Notes under the pieces: model-generated
Told to the model about the DNA's origin: nothing
The model's database searches: none
Seen by the model: only the letters and a program-made list of their open reading frames with translations
In this document: piece after piece, positions 22,716 through 35,345 of the stretch
Layout of the letters: every line of letters starts with the position of its first letter
Position numbering within the stretch: position 1 is the stretch's first letter
Translations under genes and position numbers: made by a program
Assembly: GCA_028551475.1 (NCBI GenBank)
Contig: CM052361.1
Location: 20,411,491-20,475,490 of the forward strand
Length of the DNA stretch: 64,000 bases
Direction of reading: 5' to 3'
Origin: Casuarina equisetifolia
Taxonomy: Eukaryota > Streptophyta > Magnoliopsida > Fagales > Casuarinaceae

Positions 22716-25700
22716 TATGGCATTGTTTTCTGTTATGTTTTCTCTGTTTATTGAGATTCCCAATGTTTAAGTGTCATTTTTTTTTTCCTTCTGTGGTTTA
22801 TGCTCAAACTGACAGGTCTTTTCTGGTTTAGTTATTCTGGCGTACTAGGAATTTTGGCTATTTTATAGAGGCAATTATGGTTTTGGAGTTTGGCTTGACA
22901 GTCCGAAGGTCAGGAATTCTTTTCTCTTGATCACTGTTGGCATCATATTGTGTCATTTGTTGGAACTTTGATGTACTGTTGACTATGGCGTCAAAATACA
23001 TCTTCTTTATAACATAGATTCTTGTCAGGCACACTATCTTTGTATTTTAAGATTTCAGTAAGTAAGCTATTCATTCTTCATTGATATGAGGTACCTTTTG
23101 ACAAAGATAACATTTGTGTCTCTTCTTGTGTGGCAGATTTGTGTCGCAGTACAAGATCTTATTGTTGCATTTGTACTCCCACATTGGTGCTCTTTCTTTA
23201 GCATATGAATGGTAAAATTGTTTAATTGATGCAAATTTACATGTTAATGTTGGAAGAGCATTAGTTTCTGTCAAATGAAACCACTCATATGCTGATGTAG
23301 TGGGATGGGTGAGGTTTGCTGTTTTTTCACATTCAATAATCTTACGCAGTGCCTTCTTCTGTATTTTAATTAATAGCATCTTTTCCCTTGTTTAGGTATA
23401 AATCTCTGGATGTGAAGAATATCCTGATGGAAACTGTGTCCCATCACATTTTGCCCCAGATGTTGATATCTCCCCTTTGGGTAGATCTAAACAATCTGCT
23501 AAAAGATTATCTCAAGTTTATGGATGACCACTTTAGAGAATCTGCAGATCTTACATTTCTAGCGTATCGCCACAGAAATTACTCAAAAGTATGAACATCT
23601 CTCATATGCTTATTTTCATTTATTCTGATATTCTTTTAACAGCAAATGACTTGCATTACAATTGTCTGAGATTCACTGCAAATAATGCATTCATGTATTT
23701 TCTATTTCATAGTTTTCTCTATGTGGGACAAAAGCTCTGATAGAAACGTTGATGTAGAACAAAACATATGATGGTAAAATCTCATGAAGGAGAATCTGCA
23801 TGGCATTCCTTATGAGGTTTTAGGGGCAAGCTACAACCAGGAATTTAAAATATAGGAGAACTTAGTGCTTAGATGGCTGTTTCTGTGCTGTGTACATTAA
23901 CCTATGAATTGTATTTGGTCTCTTTTTGTGTTGTTTGAGAGTTATGATGGATGGGCGGTTTGGGTGCTTTCAGATTGGATTTCAAAAACAATGTTGGAAA
24001 TTTCATATCAAATTTAGGTTGGAATTCAAACAAAGTTTGTAGAAACTAAAAAGAAATTAGAAGGACAAGTACAATAAAAAAGAGACGCCTAAGCATCAAA
24101 TGTTATTCTCCTAGATATCAGCTTTTTATTTCTTATCATCTGACCTCAGAGAAGGGCTAAATCACACAATCTCTTAGAGCAAACATTTTTAAAATTTCTA
24201 TAGCCAACTTTGCATTCAATCACTGTAATAATAGCTCTTACATCCATATATAGGCGTGTAATGCCTAATACTAGAGGAATTAGATGCATTAGGCTTTGTT
24301 ATTGAAGTTCAAAGCCAAATAATTGGACGAACATGTAAAATATGAGACCAAGTGGTCCAAATTATGGCTCATTCCATGGTGATGTTGTCGATCTTGAAAT
24401 CAAATACACTAAATCAAAATGAGACTGAATTCTTGTTGTTTGCATCATTTCCATTGCTCAGTATATTGGTCGATGTGTGACTTGTCTATCTACATCATTT
24501 TGTTCTTCATTCTTGCTTTTAAGAAATCTTTGCAGGGCTGTTACTCTACGTCATTTGCCCAAGACACTGACTGTTTTATTTTCAGGTTTATGATGTTTGT
24601 GTGTATCATTTGAAAGCATCGGACATTTTTATATTTTAGGGTTTAACTGCTTGATAACTTTCAAACACTGAACCTTGCCTTCCCCCCTCCCCCCCTCTTC
24701 CAAAATTAGTATGACCATATAAAAGTAAGTAGTCACACTGTACTATATTGTCTCTCAGGTTATTGAATTTGTTCAGTTTAAAGAACGGTTGCAACACTCT
24801 AATCAATATTTAGTGGCAAGGGTTGAAGCACCCGTTCTTCAGCTGAAGCAGAATGCTGACAGCATTGAAGAGGAAGAGGTAACTATTTGGCTTTTGCAAC
24901 TTAGTATGTAATTGCGTATTCTCTGCTAATGCATTTGATGATGTGTGACATCATTTATGGGTATGTTCTTTAGCGTGCCCTTGAAAGCTTGAAATGTGGG
25001 ATCCACTTCATTGAGCTTTCTAACGAGATTGGATCCAAATCTTTGACCTTCAATGAAGATTTGCAGTCACGGCCTTGGTGGACACCAACTGCAGAAAAAA
25101 ATTATCTTCTAGGTCAGTATTGCTTCCAGATGTTGAAGTTGCATTTTTTGGCCATGGGATCCCTATTCCATTCTGCATTTGTTGAAAATTTTATTTTATT
25201 TTATTTATTTTATTTTAATTTGGGAGCTAAATCTATGGCCACTGTTATCAGGTCCATTTGAAGGAGTCTCTTATTATCCAAGAGAAGATATGGTATAGAA
25301 CTTCTGTCCTTCATGACTCTGCTTTGCATATCATGTTCGGTGGAAAGTAGGACTTAATTTGAATACAGTTTTGTCCATCCCACTAATCTTTTGTTGTTTG
25401 ACTTTCTTCCTTTGCCTGCAATTTTCTTATATCTGCTGGCATGGAAACAAGACAAAGGAACGAGAAACACATGTACGCAGGGTTATTGAGAGGAAATCTC
25501 TTCTTCCTCGAATGGTTTATCTGTCAATTCAAAGTGCTTCTTCATTACTCAAGGAGAATGTTGAAGTAAATGGTTCTATTTCTGAGTCTAATATTTCTTC
25601 GGACCTGAAGTTTCTGCTTGAACGCTATGCAAGATTGTTGGGATTTTCGTTTAGTGATGCCATAGAAGTCGTTTTAGGGGTTTCTGGTGGCCTAAAGCCT

Positions 25701-26906
25701 ACTTCGGTATGATTATATTCCTGTCTACTGCCATTCTTATTTTGAGCATCATTTCTAGACATTATGTAAATTGTTTTTACCCTTTGCCAGCATGCCTTTT
25801 CGTTTACGTTGGACTACACATGACTTGCTTGCTTATGCAGACCTATCAAATAAGTTTATTTGTATAGGCATCATGCTGAATATTTAGGAAGTCCTCCCTT
25901 TTCTTTTCTTAAAAATCATTTCATTCTGTTAATGCGGACTTAAATAAGTTCTATACATAAAGATGGTGTTTTCTGTTATAATTTTTGAATTGAGAATCAG
26001 GATTATCTAATTCTCAGTCCACAGTGTGTTGTCCCATTAATTGTGGTTTTGATGTAAGCATCTGTTTATCTGCATCGGTTTGTTTATGCTTTTATGTAAG
26101 CAACAGATATTCTCCTCTGCGACTACTTAGGCAAATACTCGTCTTAGGCCCCACACAACTGAGGTTACCATTTCGCTTGAGTTGATTTTTTGAACCTGCT
26201 GCAGACAATTGCTCCAGACTTGGTCGATTGGTTGAACTTCGCTGTGTTTTTGAATGCATGGAACTTGAGTTCCCATGAACTAGCACAGCCAGATGGACAA
26301 GGACATGGGACTGGTACTTGGCACATGGTGGATTCTCTGCTGGAAAAGTACATTTTAGAGAAGGTTAGATCTATGGATCCCCAGAATTGCTCCCCCTGTG
26401 TTGATCTTCCAACTCTGGTACAACTGGTCACAGAGCCATTGGCTTGGCACGGTCTAGTACTCCAGTCTTCTGTCCGGTCATCTCTTCCATCTGGAAAGAA
26501 GAAAAAGAAAGGTGGATCGGATCAGCATACCTCTCCTCAATCTCAAGCAATTCGAGACTCAATCCAATCTTTATGTGATACAGTAGAAGGCGTAATGAAA
26601 TGGTTGAAACAACAAATCAACAGGCGAAGGGATGATAATTTAGAAACGATTCTCTCCTTTCTTGATAAGAATGGTCAGAATGGGGGGCCTGGGCAAGTTT
26701 TCAAGATTCTAGAAACTTTGGTATCATCCATAAATGAGGCAGAATTTGGGGGACGAATCTCCCAGGCAGTGAAGTCTTGGGATCCTGTTGATGTTGCAAG
26801 GAAAATAATGATTGGGAAGTGTACGGTATTATCCGAGTTCCTCAAAATTTGTGAATCAAAAATGAAGTCGTTACACGCAATGAAACAGCAGATAGCTCAA
26901 GTGTGA
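15819..26906 (+). CDS. NAA25: NAA25, auxiliary subunit of NatB acetyltransferase
   Basis: Nineteen exons with consistent phase: 15819-15965, 16790-16946, 17033-17151, 17264-17338, 17736-17829, 17932-18050, 19589-19659, 20801-20942, 21066-21241, 21689-21891, 22444-22574, 22832-22908, 23137-23211, 23396-23588, 24759-24878, 24974-25112, 25252-25292, 25452-25706 and 26205-26906. This gives about 1011 residues. The N-terminus MASKFGLAGGIPERRVRPVW, followed by TPR-like helical repeats (FKNALKICTGLLAKYP, LKALILERMGKPDEAL), and the central Mdm20-type region (YIQKLQ-like FIQKLQADTL, CIRCPYLAN-like IRCPYLANLEVERRK) identify the family. NAA25 anchors the catalytic subunit NAA20 to the ribosome, so that proteins starting Met-Asp/Glu/Asn/Gln are N-acetylated. 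The exon 18 acceptor (AAG at 25449-25451, or six bases later) is the least certain boundary. A short exon could have been missed in the long introns 6 and 7. Confidence 0.93.
18490..18582. repeat. pyrimidine-rich low-complexity tract
   Basis: A nearly pure TTC/TTTG tract inside NAA25 intron 6. It creates spurious Phe-rich open frames and looks like ordinary intronic low-complexity DNA. Confidence 0.8.
22683..22712. repeat. AT dinucleotide microsatellite
   Basis: Fifteen AT units in NAA25 intron 11, uninterrupted. It is a simple-sequence repeat. Confidence 0.9.
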
Positions 26907-27131
26907 AGTTTGACCATTAGTGGCGACACTGCAGTTTTGTCTTCATCCTCTGCCACATTCCAACACCATCTTAGCATCAAGTCCCCAGAGGAGTCTTAGG
27001 AGTTTGTTCTTAATATGTTTTTATCTGGAGAGCCGCATAAACTGGCCAGTTGCTAGAGAAGGGTGATTAAGAACTTGTTTATGAGTAATTTTATGGAATT
27101 TCCTGTATGATTTGTTTGACACTGTCAACGA

Positions 27132-27137
27132 AATAAA
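27132..27137 (+). terminator. putative poly(A) signal of NAA25
   Basis: AATAAA about 226 bases after the NAA25 stop, followed closely by a T-rich tract. The spacing suits a plant 3' UTR. This is motif evidence only. Confidence 0.45.
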
Positions 27138-29037
27138 CTCAATTTTTTTTTTCTTTCCACAAAGTTTAGAATTTGTGCTAGATTGTTGTTTTGTAGCATG
27201 AAACGCGAGATCTGGAATGTCTTATCCACTCATTGAAACTTTGTTATCAAGATATCCTATAACCATTATAATTCATATATAACTATCTAGCTATAGCTAA
27301 ACTGAGTATATGTGAATGTATTCTTGATTTCTTTTCTGGATAAAGAATATTGTGGTTGCAGTGATATGGTTCTTTACTCTTTTGGAATATGTTAAAAATC
27401 AATCGTTTCGCCTGGTAAAGCGCATTAACAACTAGAAACTGGCTGCGGAGTGCTTGACGAAATGCCTCTGCAGACTTGAAGATACGAAGGTTGTGTTGTA
27501 GAAGTGTCAATGGGATAGCCGCCAGGTCAGTTTGGTGCTAGTCGAAGCAGTATAGGTGAGGCCCTGTCCCGTACCTTCACTGTGCTGCCTGCACTTTCAT
27601 TGGCTTCCGTATCTTAATTTCTACAGGTTGGTTTACACAAGTAAACCGTTATTTGGTGAAGCTGCCAAGACGACCTCCACCCGAAAGCGCGATCATGGCT
27701 AACAAACCGGATGTGGGTGACAGAGCGTTTGAACAGTACCGTCCTGTGAAAAAAATGTCTGTATCACATCAGTACACTGACACGCGGTAAAGCCAAAGCT
27801 TATACTGGGGTCCAACTGACGTCCTAAGAGGGTACTAGTTATCGAAGTCAGGTAGGCGGCCACCTAATGCATCTTGAGCAGATATCGTAGTAGGTCTCCC
27901 CGCTGCTACAACGAAACCATCGTAGACCGGGTGAACCTGCCTCATTTCCAATGTTTCACACCCACAACGGCGGATAATCCCTACTTAATAATAATCGGTG
28001 CCCCTGATTGATGTTAAACTAAACTTGCTGACGTTGCAAACAACTTATAATCAACCGCGGCGATTGTACCTCCCGTTTTTAGACTTCTATTGGCAAAGAA
28101 ATTTTGGGAGTCTACCTTTTCATTTGATAGGGATAACGTGGCAGTTATCCAATAGTTGCCTTGATTGATGATTACAGATTACTACCTTATGTAGTTAAAA
28201 AATTGAAGAGTTCACCAAAGATTTGATTCCCTTCCCGCAAAATGAATTCCTGTCTCTTCCTGTCCCCTTTGAATAAGAGGAAAATTCTGACTGTTAGGCA
28301 ATTTTGATGCCACTGCTTGATTTCGACTTGTTCATGAACCCTTAATGATGATTATACTTCCCGTTTGGTGAGGAAACTCAGGAGAAAAGTATCCAGTAAT
28401 GATATGAGGGTCAACTCTTGGCGTTTGTATTCAAGTTGAAAGTGAACTGCCCGTGAGCTGTGTATGCATAACTTCTTTTTTTTTTTTTAAAAAAAAAAAT
28501 GTACTCAAATTTACATACCTAGTGTGGAACCTGAGACAAAATGATTTTAAGTCTTACTAATTTACGACTAATCTAGCAAGTGATCAATTGTGTATGCATA
28601 ACTTAAGCCTGAGTTCGGAGGTCGATTGCTTAGTAAGAGCAATCTGCGTCATAAACGCCTGCAGATCTTGTTCACTTGGCCTTAGAAAATGTCATTTTGG
28701 GTTATTCAAAGCCTTGAACATCTGGAAGGCTGCTGTTCCTTTCAGGAAGACTCTTAACACTTTGTTCACTTGCCCATAGAAAACGTGCTTTAGGGACAAT
28801 GGAGCTGATGACTTTTGTTTCTTGTTTTGAGTTGAAGTTGTTAAGGCCATGGACTTCGGTCTCGAACTTATTCAACCATTTGGACAAAGGAGAGGCGGTC
28901 AGCTGAGACTGTATCTACACTCCTACCTCCTTCGTGATCAAGCCAAGATTCAACCTCAGCCTAACCTATCGTCTTCCATATTTTCCACAAGACATAATTT
29001 TTTATCTGGATAATCTTCAGTCTACATATTCTAGAAC

Positions 29038-29175
29038 CTATAGTTCATACAATTAAACTTTTCGATCTTGAACTTTTCATCTTTTGTTCCCATCACTTCC
29101 ACTTATCTATAGTTTATACAATTAAACTTATCAATCTTGACCCTTTCATCTTTTGTTGCTGTCAATACCACTTAA
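29038..29175 (+). repeat. tandem duplication, 69-base unit, two copies
   Basis: Both units share CTATAGTTYATACAATTAAA, then ATCTTGAMCYTTTCATCTTT, and end CCACTT. Only substitutions separate them over the 69 bases compared, so the duplication is fairly recent. It is non-coding. Confidence 0.8.
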
Positions 29176-29863
29176 ATTTAAGTTTGGTTAATAAAAATCC
29201 TAAGTTTTTTAGAAGAACACTAAAATTAACTGATTTATTCAAATTTTAGGCCGAGTCCCTGTTATATTTGGGGTAAATCTTGCAAGTTTTTATAGTCCCT
29301 TTCAAAAGTTAACGACAATATAGTAAATTCATTGATTTGTCCGTCCCAAGTTCTACCTAGAACGAAGACTTTAAGCTCATAGGTCAAATGACAAAATTAC
29401 CATTGATTGGAAAAGTCACTTCGCTCAAGCCAACTTTGTAAGATAATCACATAAAATTTCCATCCTTTATCATGCCGGGGTCACATTTGAGCCACTGTCA
29501 AGGGAGAATTGAGTAAATTTTTTGCTTGCTATTTCTAGCATTTCAAAGAGATTAGGCTTTACCTAATATTATTCATCATATCCCATACTAGATTTTGATG
29601 ATAAGCAAACCCTAGGAGTAGCAGAAATTTGTGATGGCACATGTTTTTGCTCCAACATGCCTCTAGTACAAATATTCTCTTGTTTTCTTTGTTTGTTGTT
29701 ATTTAACGTCGATGGGGCAAGTGGGTGAACCAAATTCCCTTTAAGGTTAGACAAATTTCTTGTAATCAGAAGTGTCATCGTTGACTTAAACCTAATTCAC
29801 CAATTTTTTTCTCCTTCCAGAATAAAAAACTAGTTTTTGTTTTCCCATTTCCTGCCTTTGTAC

Positions 29864-29873
29864 TATATAAATA
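29864..29873 (+). promoter_or_regulatory. TATA box of the laccase gene
   Basis: TATATAAATA about 66 bases before the laccase ATG at 29939. A transcription start about 30 bases downstream would leave a short leader of about 40 bases. The match to the plant TATA consensus is strong. Confidence 0.65.
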
Positions 29874-29938
29874 GTTGCTCTCTTGTGGTGGTGAACACAG
29901 GGTACCAGGGGCTTTACTTGACAGAAGCTGAGAAAGCC

Positions 29939-32475
29939 ATGGAGCGTTGCAATCTGATTGTCAAGCCATGGTGCTTTTACTTTCTACTTGGCTGCTTTGT
30001 CATGTTCGCTGGCGTTTCTTCTTTTCCTGCGCCCGAAACTCACTATCATGAATTTGTTGTAAGTCTCTTTTTCATTTCATCAACTCATAATCATTGTAAT
30101 TGCTACCAATTGGGAAGTAACTTTGACTAACTACGAAGCCAACTAAGGAAGGCTGATCTAAATAGGATATAGTTTGTTAAAAATTGCCCTTCTGTTCTTT
30201 GTGCTGATGCAGATTCAAGCAAGACCAGTGAAGAGGCTGTGCAGAGTCCACAACACCATCACAGTAAATGGACAATTCCCTGGACCAACTTTGGCAGTGA
30301 GAGATGGGGATTCTCTTGTGATCAAAGTCGTGAACAATGCTCGATACAACATTAGCCTTCACTGGTAAAATGACTAGCATTTCTTTGTACACCAAAATCA
30401 GCATATAGTTTTTTCCTACAAAAATAACAGCAGCTAAAATAAGAGTTCTTCTTTCCATCCTTCGAAGAACAAGCGGTAGAACTCAGGCATGCATGGACTT
30501 GCATGGAATAGAAACCTTAATACATCCGTCAAAAAATTTTATGGAGCTGGAAATGTTGATTTGAACAGCCCCATCTATTTCCTTCAGGCACGGAATACGA
30601 CAGCTGAGAAATCCATGGGCAGATGGGCCTACTTACGTGACCCAGTGTCCCATCCAACCGGGAGGGACTTACACGTACCGCTTCACAATCATAAACCAGG
30701 AGGGTACTTTGTGGTGGCATGCTCACACCGATTGGCTCAGGGCCACTGTTTATGGAGCTCTCAACATATATCCTCGATTGGGTTCTCCATATCCATTTTC
30801 AATGCCCAAACGAGAATACACCATACTTCTTGGTAAAAACGGAAGATCTTTTATTCTATCTCTCAAGTTTTTCCCCAGAGGCTCTAACCTCTGGATCCTT
30901 AATGCTGTCTTTTTTGTTCAGTGCTCTCAATGAACTACGAGAAAACGATAGAACTCTAATGGATTGTGATGATGATTAACAGGGGAATGGTGGGATAGAA
31001 ATCCCATGGATGTGCTAAAGCTGGCACAGTTCACTGGAGCTGCTCCTAATGTTTCTGATGCTTTTACCATAAATGGTCAACCGGGTGATCTGTACAGATG
31101 CTCCAGCCAAGGTAAGGGGGGTAGCCGTACTTCTCCGGGAGAAACCTTTTCTTATTCCTTCTCAGTATCAAAGATTACTTTTTTAAGTGGAAATATAAAA
31201 AGGGAAGAAAGAAAAAAAAAACAAATATATATATACGTTTTGCAAAACACTACAAAGGATGTCATTTCGTGAACACAAGTCTTATATCATGTTAGGAGGT
31301 CCATAATTACTAAAAATTTAACTCAAAGGAAAAAATGCCTTTTTTCTTAATAAAAAGGATTCTTAAAAAATTTCTCAATTTACAATTAGAACTATGAACA
31401 AACCCAGGCCAAAACTTGCTGTTATTTGCAATAAAAATTTTGATATGTTGTTTTCGTTAGTTTGCTAATAAGAAGTGGGTAACATAACTAAAATCGCCAT
31501 GCAGAAACGGTGCGATTTCCCATAGAATCAGGCGAGACAGTTCTTCTGCGAATCGTCAACTCTGCACTCAATCAGGAGCTCTTTTTCTCCGTCGCCAACC
31601 ATAAATTGACTGTTGTTGGTGTTGATGCTGCATACACAAGGCCTTTCACAACCAACGTGATCATGATTGGACCTGGGCAGACAACCAATGTCCTCCTCAC
31701 GGCTAATCAGCCCCCAGCCCGCTACTACATGGCAGCACATGCCTACAACACCGCGAATGCACCCTTTGACAACACCACCACTACGGCCATCCTGGAGTAC
31801 AAATCCGCCCCCTGCGGTACCAAGGGGCAATCCCTAAAACCGATCTTCGCCCAACTTCCGGGCTTCAACGACACAGCCACTGCGACTGCTTTCACTGCTG
31901 GAATTAAGAGCCCTGCCCGGGTCAATGTCCCTATGGCCATCGACGAGAGCCTATTTTTCACGGTGGGTTTGGGACTAAACAATTGCACACGTCCAAACAG
32001 CCCCCGCTGTCAAGGGCCGAACGGAACCCGGTTTGCAGCCAGCATGAACAACGTTTCTTTTGTACTCCCAAGGAGCAACTCCTTAATGCAAGCCTATTAC
32101 AATCGTGTACCTGGTGTCTTCACCACAGACTTCCCACCTGTTCCACCCATACAATTTGATTATACAGGCAACGTGAGCCGGGGGCTGTGGCAGCCTGTTC
32201 CAGGAACCAAGCTTTATAAGTTGAAGTACGGCTCCAGAGTACAACTCGTCATGCAGGACACCAGTATTGTCACAGTAGAAGACCATCCAATGCATCTTCA
32301 TGGATACCACTTCTATGTCGTTGGATCAGGTTTCGGCAACTTCAACCCAAACAGAGATCCAGCAAACTTCAACCTCTTCGACCCACCACAAAGGAATACT
32401 ATTGGAACACCCCCTGGTGGATGGGTAGCCATTCGATTTGTGGCTGATAATCCAGGTGATACACTAAATCTTCTG

Positions 32476-32516
<41 letters not shown>

Positions 32517-32727
32517 TAGCATGTTTCAATCTTTTTCATCCAATAAAGGATTAACTCATCTGACGTTTTTTATGGACTGGACTGCTCCAAAAACAGGAAT
32601 TTGGCTGATGCACTGTCACTTGGACTCACACTTAGCTATAGGTTTGGCAATGTCCTTCCTCGTTGAGAACGGAGTTGGGCCATCTCAATCTGTAATCCCT
32701 CCACCGGCAGATCTGCCTCGATGTTAA
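29939..32727 (+). CDS. LAC: laccase (multicopper oxidase)
   Basis: Six exons: 29939-30058, 30213-30364, 30588-30832, 30983-31111, 31505-32455 and 32597-32727, giving about 535 residues. A signal peptide ([17 protein letters not shown]) is followed by three cupredoxin domains. The copper ligand motifs are all present: HWHG (about residues 90-93), WWHAH (H135, H137), HPMHLH (about 436-441) and HCHLDSH (about 498-504). The type-1 axial residue ten positions after the motif cysteine is Leu. Plant laccases are secreted to the cell wall and oxidise monolignols or flavonoids. Wording such as [13 protein letters not shown] and [15 protein letters not shown] is typical. The last-motif variant SHLAIGL is less common than the usual HxxWGL and may point to a LAC7/LAC14-like clade. 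Intron 5 (32456-32596) is 141 bases, has no in-frame stop and carries an AC repeat, so a retained form would add 47 residues just before the HCH motif. Confidence 0.95.
32477..32516. repeat. AC/AT microsatellite in laccase intron 5
   Basis: About 15 AC units followed by a short AT run, lying within the intron between the third and fourth copper motifs. Read in the coding frame it gives alternating Thr-His. Confidence 0.9.
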
Positions 32728-33384
32728 GACCATCATCAGAGCATCACCAATCATTAGGCCGAATTAGAAAGTTAAAGAATTTGCTGTTGTCTTGTGTTGT
32801 TTGTTACTTTCGTTGAATATGGTTTCTCTAAGTAGGTCAAGAATTGATCAATGCTCCAGTTTGGAGTTGATTTGTCAAGTGTCTTGATTAAGTGCATTGT
32901 TTCCGAAATGTAAGAATGGGATGTCAGTTTCACAATAAATTAGTTTTATCCATTTCATTCCAGTTTTCTGTTGACAACTTTGCAACACATACCGCAAACA
33001 AAGCAGAAGCTCCCAACTGTCCATTGATTGCAAGATATTGCAGGCTGCAAGGAGCTGGAAATAACCATTCTGCAAATCCAATTGAAGAACACAGGTAGGC
33101 TTTGCTGCTGACATGTGACTAAAACCACCCACTTTAGTTTGAGCTTACTGTGAATAGTTCTTTGGTAAGCAAGTAAAAATTGCGGGACTCTGCCAAACAA
33201 GGTTGCGAGCAATCTGGAATAAGCAACAATATGATTTCCAGTAATTGAAGAAAATATTAAATTAACAGGAACAATTTCATTTATTTTCAAACTAACTGCA
33301 TATAGAATAACTCCAGCAACTAACAAGGAGTTGGCATTGAGTTCCACAAATTTACAGATTTTGGATACTGAAATCTGCTACCGT
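32728..33384. other. convergent spacer laccase / SWC6
   Basis: 657 bases between the laccase stop and the SWC6 stop, so it holds both 3' UTRs. The open frames here (32875-33347, both strands) show no known family. No gene was seen. Confidence 0.5.
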
Positions 33385-34531
33385 CTATGCAACAAATTTC
33401 AGACAACGGGTATCGTTATGTATGTTCTGACATCGACATGAACAAAAACGCATCCCACATTTTGTACACGTATAGCTTGCAGCATATCCACAAACAGTGC
33501 AGAAATGGCGGCGAGAGGTGGAGCTTGGAGGTCCCACAGCTGCCTTCAAATATGAAGGAACATGAGAAGGCAGTGATTCCAGGTTTGCCTGTGGTTGTTG
33601 AAAGGATGAGGATCATTATATCAGTTTAAAAACAAAAGGAACTATATGCAGCATTCCCTTGTTACCTCCTGTAAAAGCTCAAGAAACGTTCTTGGGGCTT
33701 TCCTGGCTTCAAGTGCCTTTGCCTGCCGCGTTTTACGTTTTGTACCCTTGGACTGCCTCTTTTGAGCGTATCCTACACGAAAAGGTCCAAAACATCTAGA
33801 AATGTCATACAAGCAAAACCTCAACCGGGAAGATGGAATAGAAATGGGGATCTTTCTCTGCTACCCTAGAAAAAGGAGCTTCTCTTAGAACCGTAATCCA
33901 AATTTGACACTAAATGCTATTAATAGCAACACTCCATTTTCAATTACTTAGATGAATCAACCCCAACCACAAGAGGGCTAAAAATAATTCCCCTTTTACC
34001 TAGATTGCATCCCTCCAGGACTTGAGATTTTTGGAAGCAGGTGTAAACTCTGTGAATCTATAGATCTCATCTTTACGCACAGACTTTATAGATTAGAGTT
34101 ACAACACGGCAATATAGAAAGAATGAACAAAAAGGAAGAAAGCAAAAAAGATTTGGAGGGCTAATATGAATTAGACCTTGATCTTCATCATCAAGAGAGG
34201 TGTCATCATCATCGTTAACTTCAACCGTTTCCATCCCCGCATTGTCATTTTCTAAAGCTTCAAGTCGAGCAAGAGCAGCCTAAAACAGAAACTTATTAGG
34301 ACCTTAAAAATGATGTAGAGAAAAAAGCTAACAGAACCTCAACTCCAACAACATTCACAAACTAGTTCCAAGTACAGAGACCACAATCCCGAAATCCGAT
34401 TCTCAATGAAATGTAATACAACACACCTGCGTGCGGTTGTCACTACTCGCAAGGGCGGCAGCCATTCTTGGAGCAACCTTACGGGTTCGGCTCGACATGC
34501 GCCGAAAGGGGTTAGAATTGTCATCATCCAT
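33385..34531 (-). CDS. SWC6: SWR1 complex subunit 6 (HIT zinc finger)
   Basis: Four exons on the minus strand: 34427-34531, 34177-34279, 33666-33772 and 33385-33588, together 519 bases and 172 residues. The N-terminal half has RMSSRTRKVAPRMAAALAS, then an acidic stretch NDDDDTSLDDEDQ. The basic motif KGTKRKTRQAKALEARKAP leads to FLELLQEANLESLPSHVP. The C-terminal zf-HIT domain reads FCTVCGYAASYTC, then KCGMRFCSCRCQNIH and DTRCLKFVA, so the zinc-ligand Cys/His set is complete. SWC6 (SEF in Arabidopsis) is a subunit of the SWR1 chromatin remodeller that deposits H2A.Z and affects flowering through FLC. Too split to appear as one open frame. A leader intron is likely: an acceptor CAG lies two bases before the ATG. 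Confidence 0.95.
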
Positions 34532-35345
34532 AGCTGCAAAGAGATAATAGAATCAAATGAAAAAATCACTGACGAGTAGAAAAGAAAAACAACTATTTTT
34601 TTTGTGGCAAAAGCTATGGATAAATAACTAAAACGCATGAACCTCGACAATCACCTGATGAAGTAAAATTTGGGCTTGGAATAACCCGAATTTGAGTATA
34701 TCAAATACGGTGCATAAGGCCAAAACCCTTGCTTGAAGGTGTTGTTACTTGCCAAAATCAAAGGCATTATCACTTAAAAGGGCTTCTAATTCTACATTGA
34801 ATGCCGAAGTTGATGGGTCATTTTCAAGAATAGGCATAACTACTCACACATACCTTCAAATTGGAAAAAACGGAAGACTGGGAACAAGAAGTTGGTCTCC
34901 ACCCCCGACAAGACTTTGTCTTGGAACAAAATTCAAATTTACAAGCAAACACAAAAAAAAGTACAGCGTTGATTAATACAACTCAGGAACCCGAATTGCC
35001 AACCGCTATTCCTATCGAAGAATCATTTCTTGAAAACAGAGAACAAAAAACAAAGCAACGAGAGCAAGAAGAAACACCATAGATATGAGGAAGAAAGAGA
35101 GACTAACCGGAAAACACGTAGCAGCCGACGACGGGAGGAGTAGAACGGTGGTGTGAAGCAACGAAATCGGAACGACAAAGAGAGGGTGGAGAGAGACAAA
35201 GGGCGTGGGGAGGAAGTGGAAGAGCCCATAAATAACCAAAGTGGAACCGTCGTCGTTTTGTTCTCCCATTCTAAATTACAGCGGGAATCCGACAGGTCAC
35301 TCTCATTTATGGGAAAGGAGAGGAGAGGTCTCGAACCATGACCAA
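34532..35345 (-). other. SWC6 5' leader, leader intron and promoter
   Basis: On the minus strand the ATG at 34531 is preceded by CTTTGCAG|CT, a good acceptor. A donor CCG|GTTAGT lies at 35107/35108, so a 5' UTR intron of about 575 bases is likely and the leader exon would begin above 35108. The rest is promoter. Much of this stretch lies inside a duplicated segment (see the repeat entries). Confidence 0.5.

Larger units (their letters stand above)
26907..29938. other. intergenic NAA25 / laccase
   Basis: About 3 kb. It begins with the NAA25 3' UTR and a likely poly(A) signal, and ends with the laccase promoter. Between them are a T-run abutting an A-run near 28474-28499 (a possible simple hairpin) and a 69-base tandem duplication at 29038-29175. 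Open frames at 27283-27510 (minus) and 28588-28779 (plus) have no recognisable homology. No gene was seen. Confidence 0.55.

Noticed and set aside
28470..28500. T-run abutting an A-run as a possible hairpin or terminator
   Set aside because: Simple homopolymers are common in plant intergenic DNA, and no gene ends here.
30475..30515. Possible laccase exon 3 start at a CAG near 30497
   Set aside because: Reading on from it in phase hits a stop within eight codons; the CAG at 30585-30587 gives [14 protein letters not shown] as the family requires.
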